The notes: generated by a model from the letters alone, not told the origin. A DNA stretch of 64,000 nucleotides from Clostridia bacterium (GCA_017525805.1 JAFXSH010000027.1:46765-110764), one strand, 5' to 3'; positions 42,764 through 52,204 are shown, counted from the first letter of the stretch. Made by a program: numbers and translations.

Positions 42764-43582
42764 TTAAATCAGCTCGTTCTTCTTGGCGGCGCGGGCCTGG
42801 CGGGCCTTGGCAGCCTTCTTCTTTTTCCGCTGGACGCGCTTATTGCTGTTGGAAATATCGCCGTGCACCATGGCGCGGGACCGGGGGCCGGTGAGGTACC
42901 CCAGGGGGAAGCCGATCAGGGGCAGGCAGGCAAGCAGCGGGCTCAAGCGGTCCATCACCAGCAGGGCGTCAGTGTTGTCCACGGTGGCAATATTGGCAAA
43001 GGGGAAAATCAGCACGCGGCTGACGATTCGCAGGATATCCAGCACCGTGACCTGTACTTCCCGGGAATAGAACCGCAAAGGCGCCATCACTTCCGCCTGG
43101 TTGCTGAAGCCCGACACCCACTTGGGCAGCCGCTGCAGGGCATACACCTGCTTTTCCGCCGTGACCGCGTGGGGCAGGGTGAGCAGCAGCACAGGAATGG
43201 CCGCCACCAGAGCGATCATCACGCCTTTGAGGGGGTGATAGCAGCGCATGATATCCTTTTCGCCCACTTCCTTGCCCGTCTGCTGCCGGGTATAGGCGAT
43301 TTCGCCGAAAGCCACTTCGCTGTCGCCCAAGCGCGCACCGTCCGTATACACGACGGCGGCGCAGACCAGCACCATCATCAGGTTCATCAGCACCCGAAGG
43401 AACACGCTGTCGAACTGCAAAGCGCTGCCCACGATCAGGTACAAAAAGGCGAACATGAAAAAGTACGCCATCACCCGCAGGCTCCGCTTTAGGGCGGCGG
43501 AGTCAAACACATTGCCCTTTGTATACGGCTTAAACACCAGAGGCCGCTTATTCTTTTTCGCTTTTTTCGCTTGATCCTGCAT
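42764..43582 (-). CDS. Uncharacterised multi-pass membrane protein
   Basis: This 272-residue protein has five or six hydrophobic segments (AYFFMFAFLYLIVGSAL, VLMNLMMVLVCAAVV, GVMIALVAAIPVLLLTL, LLACLPLIGFPLGYL) and a strongly basic C-terminus (KKKKAAKARQARAAKKN). No family was recognised. It lies between alr and rsmD, overlapping the end of alr by 35 nt, so it is part of that operon. The basic tail could contact RNA or membrane phospholipid. Confidence 0.65.
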   Translation of the reverse strand: MQDQAKKAKKNKRPLVFKPYTKGNVFDSAALKRSLRVMAYFFMFAFLYLIVGSALQFDSVFLRVLMNLMMVLVCAAVVYTDGARLGDSEVAFGEIAYTRQQTGKEVGEKDIMRCYHPLKGVMIALVAAIPVLLLTLPHAVTAEKQVYALQRLPKWVSGFSNQAEVMAPLRFYSREVQVTVLDILRIVSRVLIFPFANIATVDNTDALLVMDRLSPLLACLPLIGFPLGYLTGPRSRAMVHGDISNSNKRVQRKKKKAAKARQARAAKKNELI

Positions 43583-44702
43583 ACGTTTCTCCTGCCGGTT
43601 CAGAATAAATCACGGGCACGCGGGCAGTGGGGGCCAGCAGCATTTCATAGCTGATGGTGCCCGCCCAGGCGCCCAATTCCTCCGCGGTAATTTCTTCATT
43701 TCCCTGCCGTCCCAGCAGCACCGCGGGCGCGCCGATGCCGCATGCTTCCGGGGGCAGGGCGCTCACATCCACCATGATCTGATCCATGCAAACGCGCCCG
43801 GTCACGGGGCACCGTTTCCCCCCGATGAGCACGGAGGCCCTGTTGGACAGCGCCCGGTGATACCCGTCCCCGTAGCCCACAGGCAGAGTGGCGACGCGGG
43901 TTTCCCGATCCGTCCGATAGGTGCGGCCATAACTGACGCTGGCCCCCGGCGGCAGGGTCTTCACATAAGCGACCTCCGTGTGCCAGGACAGGGCGGGCAC
44001 AAGCTTCGGCGATTCCGGCACAGGCGGGCAGCCGTAGAGGGAAATGCCCTGGCGCACCATCCGATACCGGGCCTGGGGGTAACGCACCCCCGCCGCGCTG
44101 GACGCCGCGTGGAAAAGAATGTCCTTGGGCAGCAGGGCCAGCATTTCCTCAAAGGCGGCGATCTGCGCCATGGAATAATCGTCGGTTTCTCCGTCGGCGT
44201 CGGCAAAGTGGGTAAAGGCCCCGGTGAGCCGCACGTGGGGGCAGGCCTCGATTTCATGGAGCACGGCAAGCAATTCTTCCTTCGTTCGCACCCCGATGCG
44301 GCCCATGCCCGTGTCGATTTTAAGATGCGTTTGGGCGGTCAGTCCCAGTTTCGCCGCCGCGTCCTCTAACATGCGCACCCGTTCCCAGTCGAACACCGTC
44401 TGGATCAGACCCCAGCGCACGCTGGCTTCCGCGCCTTGGGCGTTGACCGGCCCCAGCACTAAGATGGGCGCGTCGATGCCCGCCCGGCGCAGGGCTTCGC
44501 CTTCCTCCGGAATGGCCACGCCCAAATGATCGGCTCCGTTTTCCAGTGCCGTCTTCGCCACCGGGATCAGCCCGTGGCCGTAGGCATTGGCCTTTACCAC
44601 CGCCATCATATGGGGGGTGGGCGCGATGGCCTGCCGCAGAACGCGGGTGTTCATGGCAATCGCGTTCAAATCCACCTGAATATAGGTTCCCCGATATCGC
44701 AA
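43548..44702 (-). CDS. alr: Alanine racemase
   Basis: Alanine racemase makes D-alanine for peptidoglycan using pyridoxal phosphate. The start is TTG at 44702, six nt after GGAGG; with it the protein starts (M)RYRGTYIQVDLNAIAMN and is 384 residues, normal for the family. The PLP lysine is in MAVVKANAYGHG. The second catalytic residue, Tyr, is in GISLYGCPP. A longer frame to 44951 lacks ribosome site and conservation. It heads the alr-membrane-rsmD-coaD-coiled-coil operon. Confidence 0.95.
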   Translation of the reverse strand: MRYRGTYIQVDLNAIAMNTRVLRQAIAPTPHMMAVVKANAYGHGLIPVAKTALENGADHLGVAIPEEGEALRRAGIDAPILVLGPVNAQGAEASVRWGLIQTVFDWERVRMLEDAAAKLGLTAQTHLKIDTGMGRIGVRTKEELLAVLHEIEACPHVRLTGAFTHFADADGETDDYSMAQIAAFEEMLALLPKDILFHAASSAAGVRYPQARYRMVRQGISLYGCPPVPESPKLVPALSWHTEVAYVKTLPPGASVSYGRTYRTDRETRVATLPVGYGDGYHRALSNRASVLIGGKRCPVTGRVCMDQIMVDVSALPPEACGIGAPAVLLGRQGNEEITAEELGAWAGTISYEMLLAPTARVPVIYSEPAGETYAGSSEKSEKE

Positions 44703-44829
44703 AACGAGCCTCCAGCTTTTATCCGGCCGCGTTTTTCGCGGCTGATATGATGATCTCACTGTTGCTTCACGGCATCCGCGTTTCGGCCCCGCTGGACCGC
44801 ACAACGGCGAAGCGCCTTTCCAAGTTCTT

Positions 44830-44835
44830 AGTATA
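44830..44835 (-). promoter_or_regulatory. Possible extended -10 promoter for alr
   Basis: On the minus strand TGGTATACT gives an extended -10 (TG-N-TATACT), 128 bp before the alr TTG. No good -35 is seen. The 302-bp region between alr and the deacetylase otherwise holds the divergent promoter below and no gene. Confidence 0.4.
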
Positions 44836-44929
44836 CCAAATTCCGCGCCAAAAGAAAAGCACAAATTTCCAAACTCACCGCCCGGCGCCCCCGATTTGCC
44901 GTATTTTGTTGTAAATTCTCGAAAACGGC

Positions 44930-44959
44930 TTGCGGAAAAGCGGAATCGCATTGTATACT
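44930..44959 (+). promoter_or_regulatory. Promoter of the deacetylase gene
   Basis: TTGCGG (44930-44935) and TATACT (44954-44959) are 18 bp apart, 45 bp before the ATG. Confidence 0.6.
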
Positions 44960-45004
44960 AATGTCGTATCGAAAGACCTATGAAGACACGGAGGATGAAA
45001 AACG

Positions 45005-46795
45005 ATGAAGCGGATCGTTGCATGCTTAACGGCGCTGGCGCTGCTGGCGGGCATGATCGGATGGGCGGCGGCGGATGAAATCACTTACACCGGCACCGTG
45101 ACCGGGGGCAGCCTGCATCTGCGCAGGGAACCGAACAGCTCCGCCAAGGTGATCCAAACCTATAAATCGGGCACCCAGGTGGAAATATTGGAAAACGACG
45201 GCACCTGGTGCAAGGTGACGGTGGGAAAAAACACCGGCTATATGATGACCCAATATCTCGATATCAAACCCAACTATCCGCACTTAGGCTGGGGCAGAAC
45301 CGCCGCCGACGGCACGGTGCTGAATTTCCGGGTGGGGGCGGGGACGACCTTCCCCATCGTGTACAAGGCCATGAGCGGCTGTTCCTTTGAATTGGTGGAA
45401 GAAGCGGGCACCTGGTACCGCGTGCGCGTCAAAGACCAATTTGGCTATATCGAAAAGAGCAAGGTAACGGCGCTGACCGGCGATTTTGAAATGGGCTTTT
45501 CCCTCAACGACGACAAGGACGCCGTGACCGCCGCCACATTGTATTCCGCCCTGCGGGAATACGGCGGCGTAAAATCCATGGTAAAGTCCGAAGGGGATTT
45601 TACCTATTCCCTCGCCTGGCCGGAAACGGGCGTGGCCGAGGCGGACAGCAGGCTTTCCAATTGGGTGCAGGAAACGCTGCGCGTTTTCCAGGAGGACTTT
45701 ACGCTGAACCATGCCGGAGAAACAGGTAAGTGCACCGTGGAATTCCAATCCCTGAACGTGGACAGCCGCTATCACAGCGTGGTGCTGCTGGCGGAATACA
45801 AGGTGGGCAGCCTGAAAGTGGAAAAGGTGCTGACCCTGAATATCGATTCCCAGGAAGGAAAGGTACTGGACAACCGCACCCTGTTCCCCCTTAATGAAGC
45901 GCGGGTGCAGCTCTGCCTGGACGGCGCCGTATCTTCCCTGCTGGTCAAGCCCACGGACGGCTATTCCGACAAGTTAGGCATCGATTGCCTGCAATACGCC
46001 GCCTTGGGGCACGACGGGGTGCAGATCTACCTGCCGGCGGGCCTGTACCTGCCAAACGGCCTTGGCACCCGCAAGCTCAATCTGCGCTACACCCAGACGG
46101 CGGAATGCATGACCCTGGATTCCCAGACCATCCACAGCTATGAGCGCACCATCGATCCCACCAGGCCTATGCTGGCCCTCACCTTCGACGACGGCCCTTC
46201 CGACGTGACGGACCGCATCCTGAAAGTGCTGATGGAATACGACGCCCGGGCCACCTTTTACGTGATCGGCAATAAATTGGAAGAATACGCCGACGTGCTC
46301 AAACGCACCGCCGCCAGCGGAAACGAAATCGCCTGCCACACCTGGAGCCATGTGAAGCTGATCAACGTTTCCGCCGCCAAAATGCGTACCCAGATCACCA
46401 GCACCAACGACCTGATCAAGGAGATCACCGGCGGGGAAGTAAAGCTGCTGCGCCCGCCCTACGGCAACCAGAACGCCACTCTGCGCGGCGTGTGCAAGGA
46501 TTTAGGCATCGTGATCACCCGCTGGGAGATCGATACCAAGGACTGGAGTTCCCGCAATACCAACAAAGTCTATAAGGCCATCATGAAAGGCGCGGGCAAC
46601 GGCCAAATCATCCTGTGCCACGACCTGTACCCCACCACCGCCGCCGCCGTGGAAATGGCCATCCCAGAACTGATCGAAAAGGGCTATCAGTTGGTCACGG
46701 TGTCCGAGCTGCTGTCCTTCCACAAGGACGGCCCCGTGCCCGGCAAAGTGTATAACTGGGTGGATCCCAAGAATATGATTATCAATCAGAAGTAA
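45005..46795 (+). CDS. Secreted SH3b/polysaccharide deacetylase
   Basis: This 596-residue protein has an Sec signal peptide (MKRIVACLTALALLAGMIG, cleavage near AAADE), two bacterial SH3 domains (about 28-85 and 100-155), a DUF3298-like middle domain (about 170-365) and a C-terminal NodB polysaccharide deacetylase (390-575). The catalytic motifs TFDDGPSD, HTWSH and LLRPPYGN are present. It should remove acetyl groups from peptidoglycan or a related cell-wall polymer. A bidirectional terminator follows. Confidence 0.92.
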   Translation: MKRIVACLTALALLAGMIGWAAADEITYTGTVTGGSLHLRREPNSSAKVIQTYKSGTQVEILENDGTWCKVTVGKNTGYMMTQYLDIKPNYPHLGWGRTAADGTVLNFRVGAGTTFPIVYKAMSGCSFELVEEAGTWYRVRVKDQFGYIEKSKVTALTGDFEMGFSLNDDKDAVTAATLYSALREYGGVKSMVKSEGDFTYSLAWPETGVAEADSRLSNWVQETLRVFQEDFTLNHAGETGKCTVEFQSLNVDSRYHSVVLLAEYKVGSLKVEKVLTLNIDSQEGKVLDNRTLFPLNEARVQLCLDGAVSSLLVKPTDGYSDKLGIDCLQYAALGHDGVQIYLPAGLYLPNGLGTRKLNLRYTQTAECMTLDSQTIHSYERTIDPTRPMLALTFDDGPSDVTDRILKVLMEYDARATFYVIGNKLEEYADVLKRTAASGNEIACHTWSHVKLINVSAAKMRTQITSTNDLIKEITGGEVKLLRPPYGNQNATLRGVCKDLGIVITRWEIDTKDWSSRNTNKVYKAIMKGAGNGQIILCHDLYPTTAAAVEMAIPELIEKGYQLVTVSELLSFHKDGPVPGKVYNWVDPKNMIINQK

Positions 46796-46810
46796 GCCAT
46801 TCAAAGCATG

Positions 46811-46846
46811 AAAAAACACGAAGGATTTCTCTCCCTCGTGTTTTTT
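46811..46846. terminator. Bidirectional terminator after the deacetylase
   Basis: AAAAAACACGA (46811-46821) pairs with TCGTGTTTTTT (46836-46846), giving A/T tracts on both sides. Confidence 0.85.
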
Positions 46847-46863
46847 GTGCGATTTTACACAGC

Positions 46864-46971
46864 TTAATGCAGCGTCACATATCCAGCCGTCCGCACGGCC
46901 TTCTGCTCTTCCTCACCGGCGAGCCAACTGACGAAGGCTCCCTTGAAGCCTTTTATACATTTGGACGTTTT
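46864..46971 (-). pseudogene. Remnant of a periplasmic substrate-binding protein C-terminus
   Basis: Directly after the BI-1 stop the same frame continues as KGFKGAFVSWLAGEEEQKAV, then RTAGYVTLH and TAA. This resembles the last helix of extracellular solute-binding proteins of the PstS/PBP-like class (FVxWLxSEEGQxxVxxAGY). No start, signal peptide or earlier part is present. It is probably a gene scrap left by deletion. Confidence 0.4.
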
Positions 46972-47817
46972 TCAGTCTTTGTTTTTGCCCGTGAATCGCA
47001 TCAGCAGATCCAGGATCTTCAGGTAAATCCAAATCACCGTGAATACCAGGCCGAATGCCGCGGCCCACTCGTATTCCTTCGGGTAGCCCTGATTTACGCA
47101 GTTATCGATCATGGAAAAGTCGCTGATCAGGAACAGGGCCGCGATGATCAGGCCGATCACGTCGATCGCAACGGTGAACAGGGCGTTCTGCATCATCGCC
47201 TGCACATAAGGCCGGGTGGCGGGAATCAGGTTGCCCAGGAAACTCAGCACGCCCACGCCCACGGAGCCAATGAGCAGGGTCAGCAGCACCGTGCGGAACT
47301 TTTTGTTCGCCTTAATAATGCCGGAGGAGTAAAGCCAGCTCATGACCGCCACCACAGCCACGGTAAGCAACAGCGCTTCCAGACCCAGGTATTCATAGCC
47401 CACAAGCACTTTGAAAACCAGGAAAGAGATTACGTATCCCTGGCTGGCGGAATACAGCGTGCCGGTAACGGGAATGGTTCTGCGGGCGAAGATGCCCACC
47501 ATTTCGCAGATAAAACCAAGAACCAGTACGGCTCCCACTGCGATAGCTTCTTTCATGGAAAGGGACAGCGAGAACTTTTCATACACGGTAATGGTCTGCC
47601 AGATGGGTTCGCTGGCCATGGCCATTTTCACCAGCAGCTGCGCCACCATGCCGACCAGGGTGACCAGCAGGAAATAGCTGGTTTTTGTGGCGATTCCCGC
47701 GTAGGAGGCCGCGTTGGTTTCCGTCCGTTCGGTAATTTTGCTGAGCTTTCTTAAAATGGGGTTGGACTGTACCAGGGTGGTGGTTTTGGGTTTCGATTCC
47801 CGGGTGAGTGTACTCAT
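46972..47817 (-). CDS. Bax inhibitor-1 family (TMBIM/YccA-like) membrane protein
   Basis: This protein of 281 residues has seven or so hydrophobic helices and the BI-1 pattern (GAVLVLGFICEMVG, LYSASQGYVISFLVF, AALFLISDFSMIDN, KEYEWAAAFGLVFTVIWIYLKILDLL). Bacterial BI-1 proteins can leak Ca2+ in a pH-dependent way; their role in cells is not settled. AAAAGGAG precedes the ATG. It lies 34 nt after the acyl-ligase/ACP/oxoamine synthase gene on the same strand, so it is probably co-transcribed. Confidence 0.85.
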   Translation of the reverse strand: MSTLTRESKPKTTTLVQSNPILRKLSKITERTETNAASYAGIATKTSYFLLVTLVGMVAQLLVKMAMASEPIWQTITVYEKFSLSLSMKEAIAVGAVLVLGFICEMVGIFARRTIPVTGTLYSASQGYVISFLVFKVLVGYEYLGLEALLLTVAVVAVMSWLYSSGIIKANKKFRTVLLTLLIGSVGVGVLSFLGNLIPATRPYVQAMMQNALFTVAIDVIGLIIAALFLISDFSMIDNCVNQGYPKEYEWAAAFGLVFTVIWIYLKILDLLMRFTGKNKD

Positions 47818-47851
47818 GCAGTTTTCTCCTTTTATGATGGTGGTTCAGGCG

Positions 47852-50800
47852 TTATTCAGGCAGTTGAATGCCCGCTTCCTTAGCACATTCCAGCAGCTTG
47901 TCCAGGGCTTCCACGATCTGCTCTGGCTCATGCTCGGAAATCACGCAGAAGCGCAGGCGGGCTTTGTTTTTGGGCACGGCGGGGTACACGGCGGGAGGCA
48001 CGATCACGCCTTTTTTGCGCAGGCGGTTGCTTAACTCCCAGGCGTCCTCGTCCTTGCCCACCAGGATGGGCAGGATGGCCGTTTCCCCGGCCAGACAGGT
48101 GTTCATATGCCGTTTATGGGCTTCCTCGTAGAAGCACTTGATGTTGCGGCGCAGGCGCTCCATGATGGTGGGGTCCTTTTGCAGCAGGCGAATGGCTTCT
48201 AAGCTGGCGGCGGCCAGGGGCGGGGAAATGCCCACGGAGAACACAAAGCCGGGCAGATTATAGCGCAGGTACTCGATCAAGGTGCGCTTACCGGCCAAAT
48301 AGCCGCCGCAGGTACCCAAACCTTTGGACAGTGTTCCGTATTTGATATCGATATCATCCGGGGCCAGGCCGAAGTATTCGTCCACGCCGCCGCCGGTCTT
48401 GCCGATGACGCAGGCGGAATGGGCCTCGTCCACCATGAGGAAGCAGCCGTATTTCTTTTTCAGTGCCACGAACTCGGGCACGGGGGCGATATCGCCGTCC
48501 ATGGAATACGCGCCCTCGATGACGATCAGCACCTTGCCGAACTTGTGGCGCTGGTTGCGCAGGATGCTTTCCAGGGCCTTCACGTCGCTGTGGGGGAAGG
48601 GCTTGGCGGTGGCCTGAGAAAGGCGGCAGCCCTGCTCGATGGAATTGTGGGCGATGGCGTCGTACACGATCAAATCGCCTTTGCCGCAGAAATTGCCCAC
48701 GCAGGTCACGTTGGTGGAGTGTCCGCCCACCAGCACCAGGGCGTCTTCGGTGTGCTTCCACTTGGCGATTTCGGCTTCCAGCTCTTTATGCAGGGTCTTT
48801 TCCCCCGCAAGCAGCCGGCTGCCGGAAGCGGAGGTGCCGTATTTGTCGATGGCGGCCTTGGCGGCGGCTTTGGTTTCCTCCCGGCCGCTCATGCCCACAT
48901 AGTTGTAGCTGCCGAAATCCAGCATCCACTGGCCATCCACGAAGCTCTTGTCCAGCAGGGGGGAATCATGGGCCACGAAATAGGGGTTCTCCTGGCCTTC
49001 GCCCATGAGGGACTGCCAGCGCTTTTCAAAAGCCTGGAATTCCGGGGAATCCTCGAAGCGGGTGATGGGCGTGACCGGCTCGCCGCTTTCCTCCCCCGTG
49101 CTTTCATAGGCCACGTCGCCGCGCACCTTGGCGTACAGCAGGGCGGAAAGGTCGTTGACCGTGGTGCACTTGCCGTATTCCTCGGTGGGGATCAGCACGT
49201 TGAACTGTTCCTCGATTTTCAGGCTGACGCCTAATACCTGCAAACTGTCGCCGCCCAAATCATCGATAAAGTGGGCGTCGTCCCTGATCTGGTCCGGGGG
49301 CACGTTCAGGGTTTCGGCATACACCAGCCGCACCTTCTGCTTGATTTCCTCCAATTGCAGATCGGAGGGGGTATTTTCCTCCTGCACCAGGGGCTTGCTT
49401 TCCTCGGCGGCGGTTTCGTCCCGGCGGTTGAAGTCGATATCCCGGTAGGCCAGCTTCTTTTCCTCGATCTGCTTTTTCAGGGCCAGACGCTTCACCTTGA
49501 TGCCGCCCGCCGTCTGGAATTTTTCGGAGGTAGCCAGCACCCGGTTCACCCGCTTTAAGGCGGGCAGGCCGGCGTTGACGCGGCGCACCTGGGCCATGAG
49601 CCCGGAAATGTAATCGTCGTCCCGGTAATGCTGGCCCACGTTGATGACCAGCGTGATGTCCTCGTAATCCACCACGCCCTTGTTCCGTCCGGGCAGGTGG
49701 GGCAGCGGAATATGGGACAGGGGCAGATGAGAAAGAAAGCCCTTTTCCTCTTTTTCCCTCTTTTTCTGGGCTTTCACGCCCAGCACGCAGAACTGTTCCA
49801 CGCCCTCCAGCACGCCGAAAGCGTCCTCGATCTCGTCCGGGTACACGTTTTCGCCGGATTCGTTGATGATCACGTCCTTGGCCCGGCCTTCCACATACAT
49901 GCGGCTGCCCTTTTCCAGGCGCACCACGTCGCCGGTGCGGAACCAGCCCTCGTCGTCCAGGGCGGGAGGCAGAATCTTTCCGTCCACCAGCCGGCCCGTA
50001 TGCAGGGTGTTGCCCCGGATGTACATTTCGCCCCGGTTGCTCTTTTCCCCGTCGCTCTGCACCCGGTATTCGGCGCTGGAAAGAGGCCGCCCCACGCTGC
50101 CGGAGGTGCGGGTGATCACGTTCATATTGGTTTCCACGGAGGTAACGCCCGTTTCGGTCATGCCGAAGCCGGACACCGTGAAATAGCCCAGGGCGGACAG
50201 GGTGCGCATATGCTCCTTGGGGGTATGGCTGCCGCCAAGGATGATGCAGCGCACGTCGCTGCCCAGCATCTGTTCCGTAATGGATTTGAACAGCACGTTC
50301 CGAGCGAAATCCAGCCCGAAGCCGGGGGCCACGCTTTGCAGCGCCAGGGACAGGCCCCGCAGGGTTTTGAACCCCGCGCGTTTTACGCGGCTTTCCTTCG
50401 CCACCTGCTTGTTCAGCGCCACGCACAGGTTATTGGCCAGCAGCGGCACGGCCATCAGATGGGTGATCTTGAAGCGCCGGGCCGTTTCCTGAATGCACTG
50501 GGGGCTGCGGTTCTGCAGATACACGGTTTCGTATCCCAGGAAATGAATCCATTGCAGGCACACCATGAACCCGAAAATATGGTGATAGGGCAGGAACGCC
50601 AGCTGCCGCCGGGGCTCGTCGCAAATGATGCGCTTGTTGGCCTTGTACAGCATTTCGGCGTTCAATACCTGGCTGCATACCGCTTTCTCGTCGTATACGA
50701 ACACCCGGCTGGTGTCGGTGGTGCCGGAGGTGCACAGGGCCACCATGTTCCCGAAGGAGGGCCGGAAACCGGGCGCGGGCTGGGCCGCCGCCATTTGCTT

Positions 50801-51214
50801 CACGGTGAACTGGCGCACGTCGCCCTTCAGGCTCCGGGGGGCTTTCCCGATCAGGGCCACGGCCCCGGCCTGGCGCAGGATGTAAGCGGTCATTTCGTCG
50901 CTCAAGGTAAAATCCATGAGCACCGCGTTATAGCCCGCGGCGATCACGCCCCAGAACAGATAAAACCATTCCGGGCAGGTATCCAATTGAATGCCCACGA
51001 AGCCGCCCCTGTTCTTTTCGCCCAAGGCGGATCGCAGCAGGGCGGCGCAGGCGAAGGCGCGGGCGCGGTATTCCCGGTAGGAGATGGTCTGCTCCTCCCC
51101 CTTTTCCAAATACCGGGCCGCGATGCGTTCCTCGTCGCCGCTGATGATTTCAAACAGGTTTTGAAGGGTCATATTCTCCCGCAGACGATCACTGCGGGCG
51201 AGTACCTCGCTCAT
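47852..51214 (-). CDS. Fused acyl-AMP ligase / acyl carrier protein / alpha-oxoamine synthase
   Basis: This 1120-residue protein joins three enzymes. Residues 1-590 form an adenylating ligase (CTSGTT near 162-166, GFGMTETG near 350, RTGDVV, RAKDVIINESGENVYPDE). Residues 620-700 form an ACP with phosphopantetheine serine S657 (DDLGGDSLQV). Residues 720-1115 form a PLP-dependent alpha-oxoamine synthase of the serine palmitoyltransferase/KBL/BioF type, with GTSASGSRLLAG, DEAHSACVIG and PLP lysine K964 in GTLSKGLG. The fatty acid would be activated, loaded on the ACP, and condensed with an amino acid, giving an aminoketone. A linker of basic residues lies at about 500-520. It overlaps the SDR by 4 bases (ATGA). 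Product unknown. Confidence 0.88.
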   Translation of the reverse strand: MSEVLARSDRLRENMTLQNLFEIISGDEERIAARYLEKGEEQTISYREYRARAFACAALLRSALGEKNRGGFVGIQLDTCPEWFYLFWGVIAAGYNAVLMDFTLSDEMTAYILRQAGAVALIGKAPRSLKGDVRQFTVKQMAAAQPAPGFRPSFGNMVALCTSGTTDTSRVFVYDEKAVCSQVLNAEMLYKANKRIICDEPRRQLAFLPYHHIFGFMVCLQWIHFLGYETVYLQNRSPQCIQETARRFKITHLMAVPLLANNLCVALNKQVAKESRVKRAGFKTLRGLSLALQSVAPGFGLDFARNVLFKSITEQMLGSDVRCIILGGSHTPKEHMRTLSALGYFTVSGFGMTETGVTSVETNMNVITRTSGSVGRPLSSAEYRVQSDGEKSNRGEMYIRGNTLHTGRLVDGKILPPALDDEGWFRTGDVVRLEKGSRMYVEGRAKDVIINESGENVYPDEIEDAFGVLEGVEQFCVLGVKAQKKREKEEKGFLSHLPLSHIPLPHLPGRNKGVVDYEDITLVINVGQHYRDDDYISGLMAQVRRVNAGLPALKRVNRVLATSEKFQTAGGIKVKRLALKKQIEEKKLAYRDIDFNRRDETAAEESKPLVQEENTPSDLQLEEIKQKVRLVYAETLNVPPDQIRDDAHFIDDLGGDSLQVLGVSLKIEEQFNVLIPTEEYGKCTTVNDLSALLYAKVRGDVAYESTGEESGEPVTPITRFEDSPEFQAFEKRWQSLMGEGQENPYFVAHDSPLLDKSFVDGQWMLDFGSYNYVGMSGREETKAAAKAAIDKYGTSASGSRLLAGEKTLHKELEAEIAKWKHTEDALVLVGGHSTNVTCVGNFCGKGDLIVYDAIAHNSIEQGCRLSQATAKPFPHSDVKALESILRNQRHKFGKVLIVIEGAYSMDGDIAPVPEFVALKKKYGCFLMVDEAHSACVIGKTGGGVDEYFGLAPDDIDIKYGTLSKGLGTCGGYLAGKRTLIEYLRYNLPGFVFSVGISPPLAAASLEAIRLLQKDPTIMERLRRNIKCFYEEAHKRHMNTCLAGETAILPILVGKDEDAWELSNRLRKKGVIVPPAVYPAVPKNKARLRFCVISEHEPEQIVEALDKLLECAKEAGIQLPE

Positions 51215-52053
51215 TTCGCATTTCCTCGATTCTTATTGTGGGGCGTTTTGCAGTAATAATCCCGTAAAATCCAGTCAAACAGCCGGGCGGGCAGCACATC
51301 GTGCAGGATCACCGCCAAATGCTGATCGAATTTCGCCGCCCGCAGTCGGCGGGGCAGGCTTTTTTTCCTGAGCGCTTTTGCGATTTTCCGCCCTAAGATA
51401 TCCGGGTCGGAGCCCCCCGCCTCGTCCCGGGCGATGGCCGCCGTGCCGGACGCAAAATCGGCCTTGTAAGGGGAAGCTTCCGTCATGCCCTTGGAATGGC
51501 GCCGGTACGCCGCGCTGCCGCTGCGGTGATCCCCCGGCTCCACCAGCATCACTTCCACGCCGAAGGGCTTTACTTCCAGGGCCAAGCATTCGCTGTACCC
51601 TTCCACCGCGTGTTTGCTGGCGGTATACGCCCCCTCAAAGGGAATGCCCAGCAGGCCGTTGATGGAGGAAAAATTCACGATGCGCCCGTGTCCCTTTGCC
51701 CGCATGAGGGGCAGTACGGCGGAAATCATGGCCGCCTGGCCGAAAAAGTTGGTTTCCATCACCTGGCGCAGTTCGGAAAGGGGATAGCTTTCACAGGCGC
51801 CCAGAATCAGCATCCCGGCGCAGTTCACCAGGGCGTCCGGCGGGCCGCCGGTTTTCAGCGCTTCCTGTACGAAAGCGCCGATGCTGTCCTGGTCGGTCAC
51901 GTCCAGGGGCAGGCAGGTGCAGCCGGGCACGCTTTTGCCCTTTCCGAAGGAACGGGCCCCGGCGATCACGGTAAAGCCGCTCTCCTTAAGCGCCTTTGCC
52001 GTATGCAGCCCCAAGCCGCTGGAAGCGCCGGTGATCCATACCACCCGCGTCAT
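51211..52053 (-). CDS. Short-chain dehydrogenase/reductase, 3-ketosphinganine-reductase-like
   Basis: This NAD(P)-dependent reductase of 280 residues has the Rossmann loop TGASSGLGLH, the NFSSINGL serine and the YTASKHAVEG catalytic Tyr-Lys pair. The C-terminal part resembles retinol/keto-sphinganine reductases. The ATG at 52053 follows GGAAAGGGGG; an in-frame longer start at 52149 lacks conservation. It is the first gene of the operon with the ligase-ACP-oxoamine synthase and should reduce the ketone made by that fusion to an alcohol. The link to sphingoid bases is inference. Confidence 0.8.
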   Translation of the reverse strand: MTRVVWITGASSGLGLHTAKALKESGFTVIAGARSFGKGKSVPGCTCLPLDVTDQDSIGAFVQEALKTGGPPDALVNCAGMLILGACESYPLSELRQVMETNFFGQAAMISAVLPLMRAKGHGRIVNFSSINGLLGIPFEGAYTASKHAVEGYSECLALEVKPFGVEVMLVEPGDHRSGSAAYRRHSKGMTEASPYKADFASGTAAIARDEAGGSDPDILGRKIAKALRKKSLPRRLRAAKFDQHLAVILHDVLPARLFDWILRDYYCKTPHNKNRGNAK

Positions 52054-52204
52054 GCCCTGGCCCCCTTTCCGCATGCTGATTCCGCAATTCCTGAATATCA
52101 GGACAGAATCTTGTACATTATACGCCATTTTCCCCTGAAATGCAAACAAATGAAAAAAAAATGTAAAGGGCCCCCGCCTGTGCCCGCCATCGATTTCCCC
52201 GCCC

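Noticed and set aside
49628..51256. 542-codon plus-strand frame inside the ligase domain
   Set aside because: Mirror of the adenylation domain, whose motifs are intact on the minus strand.
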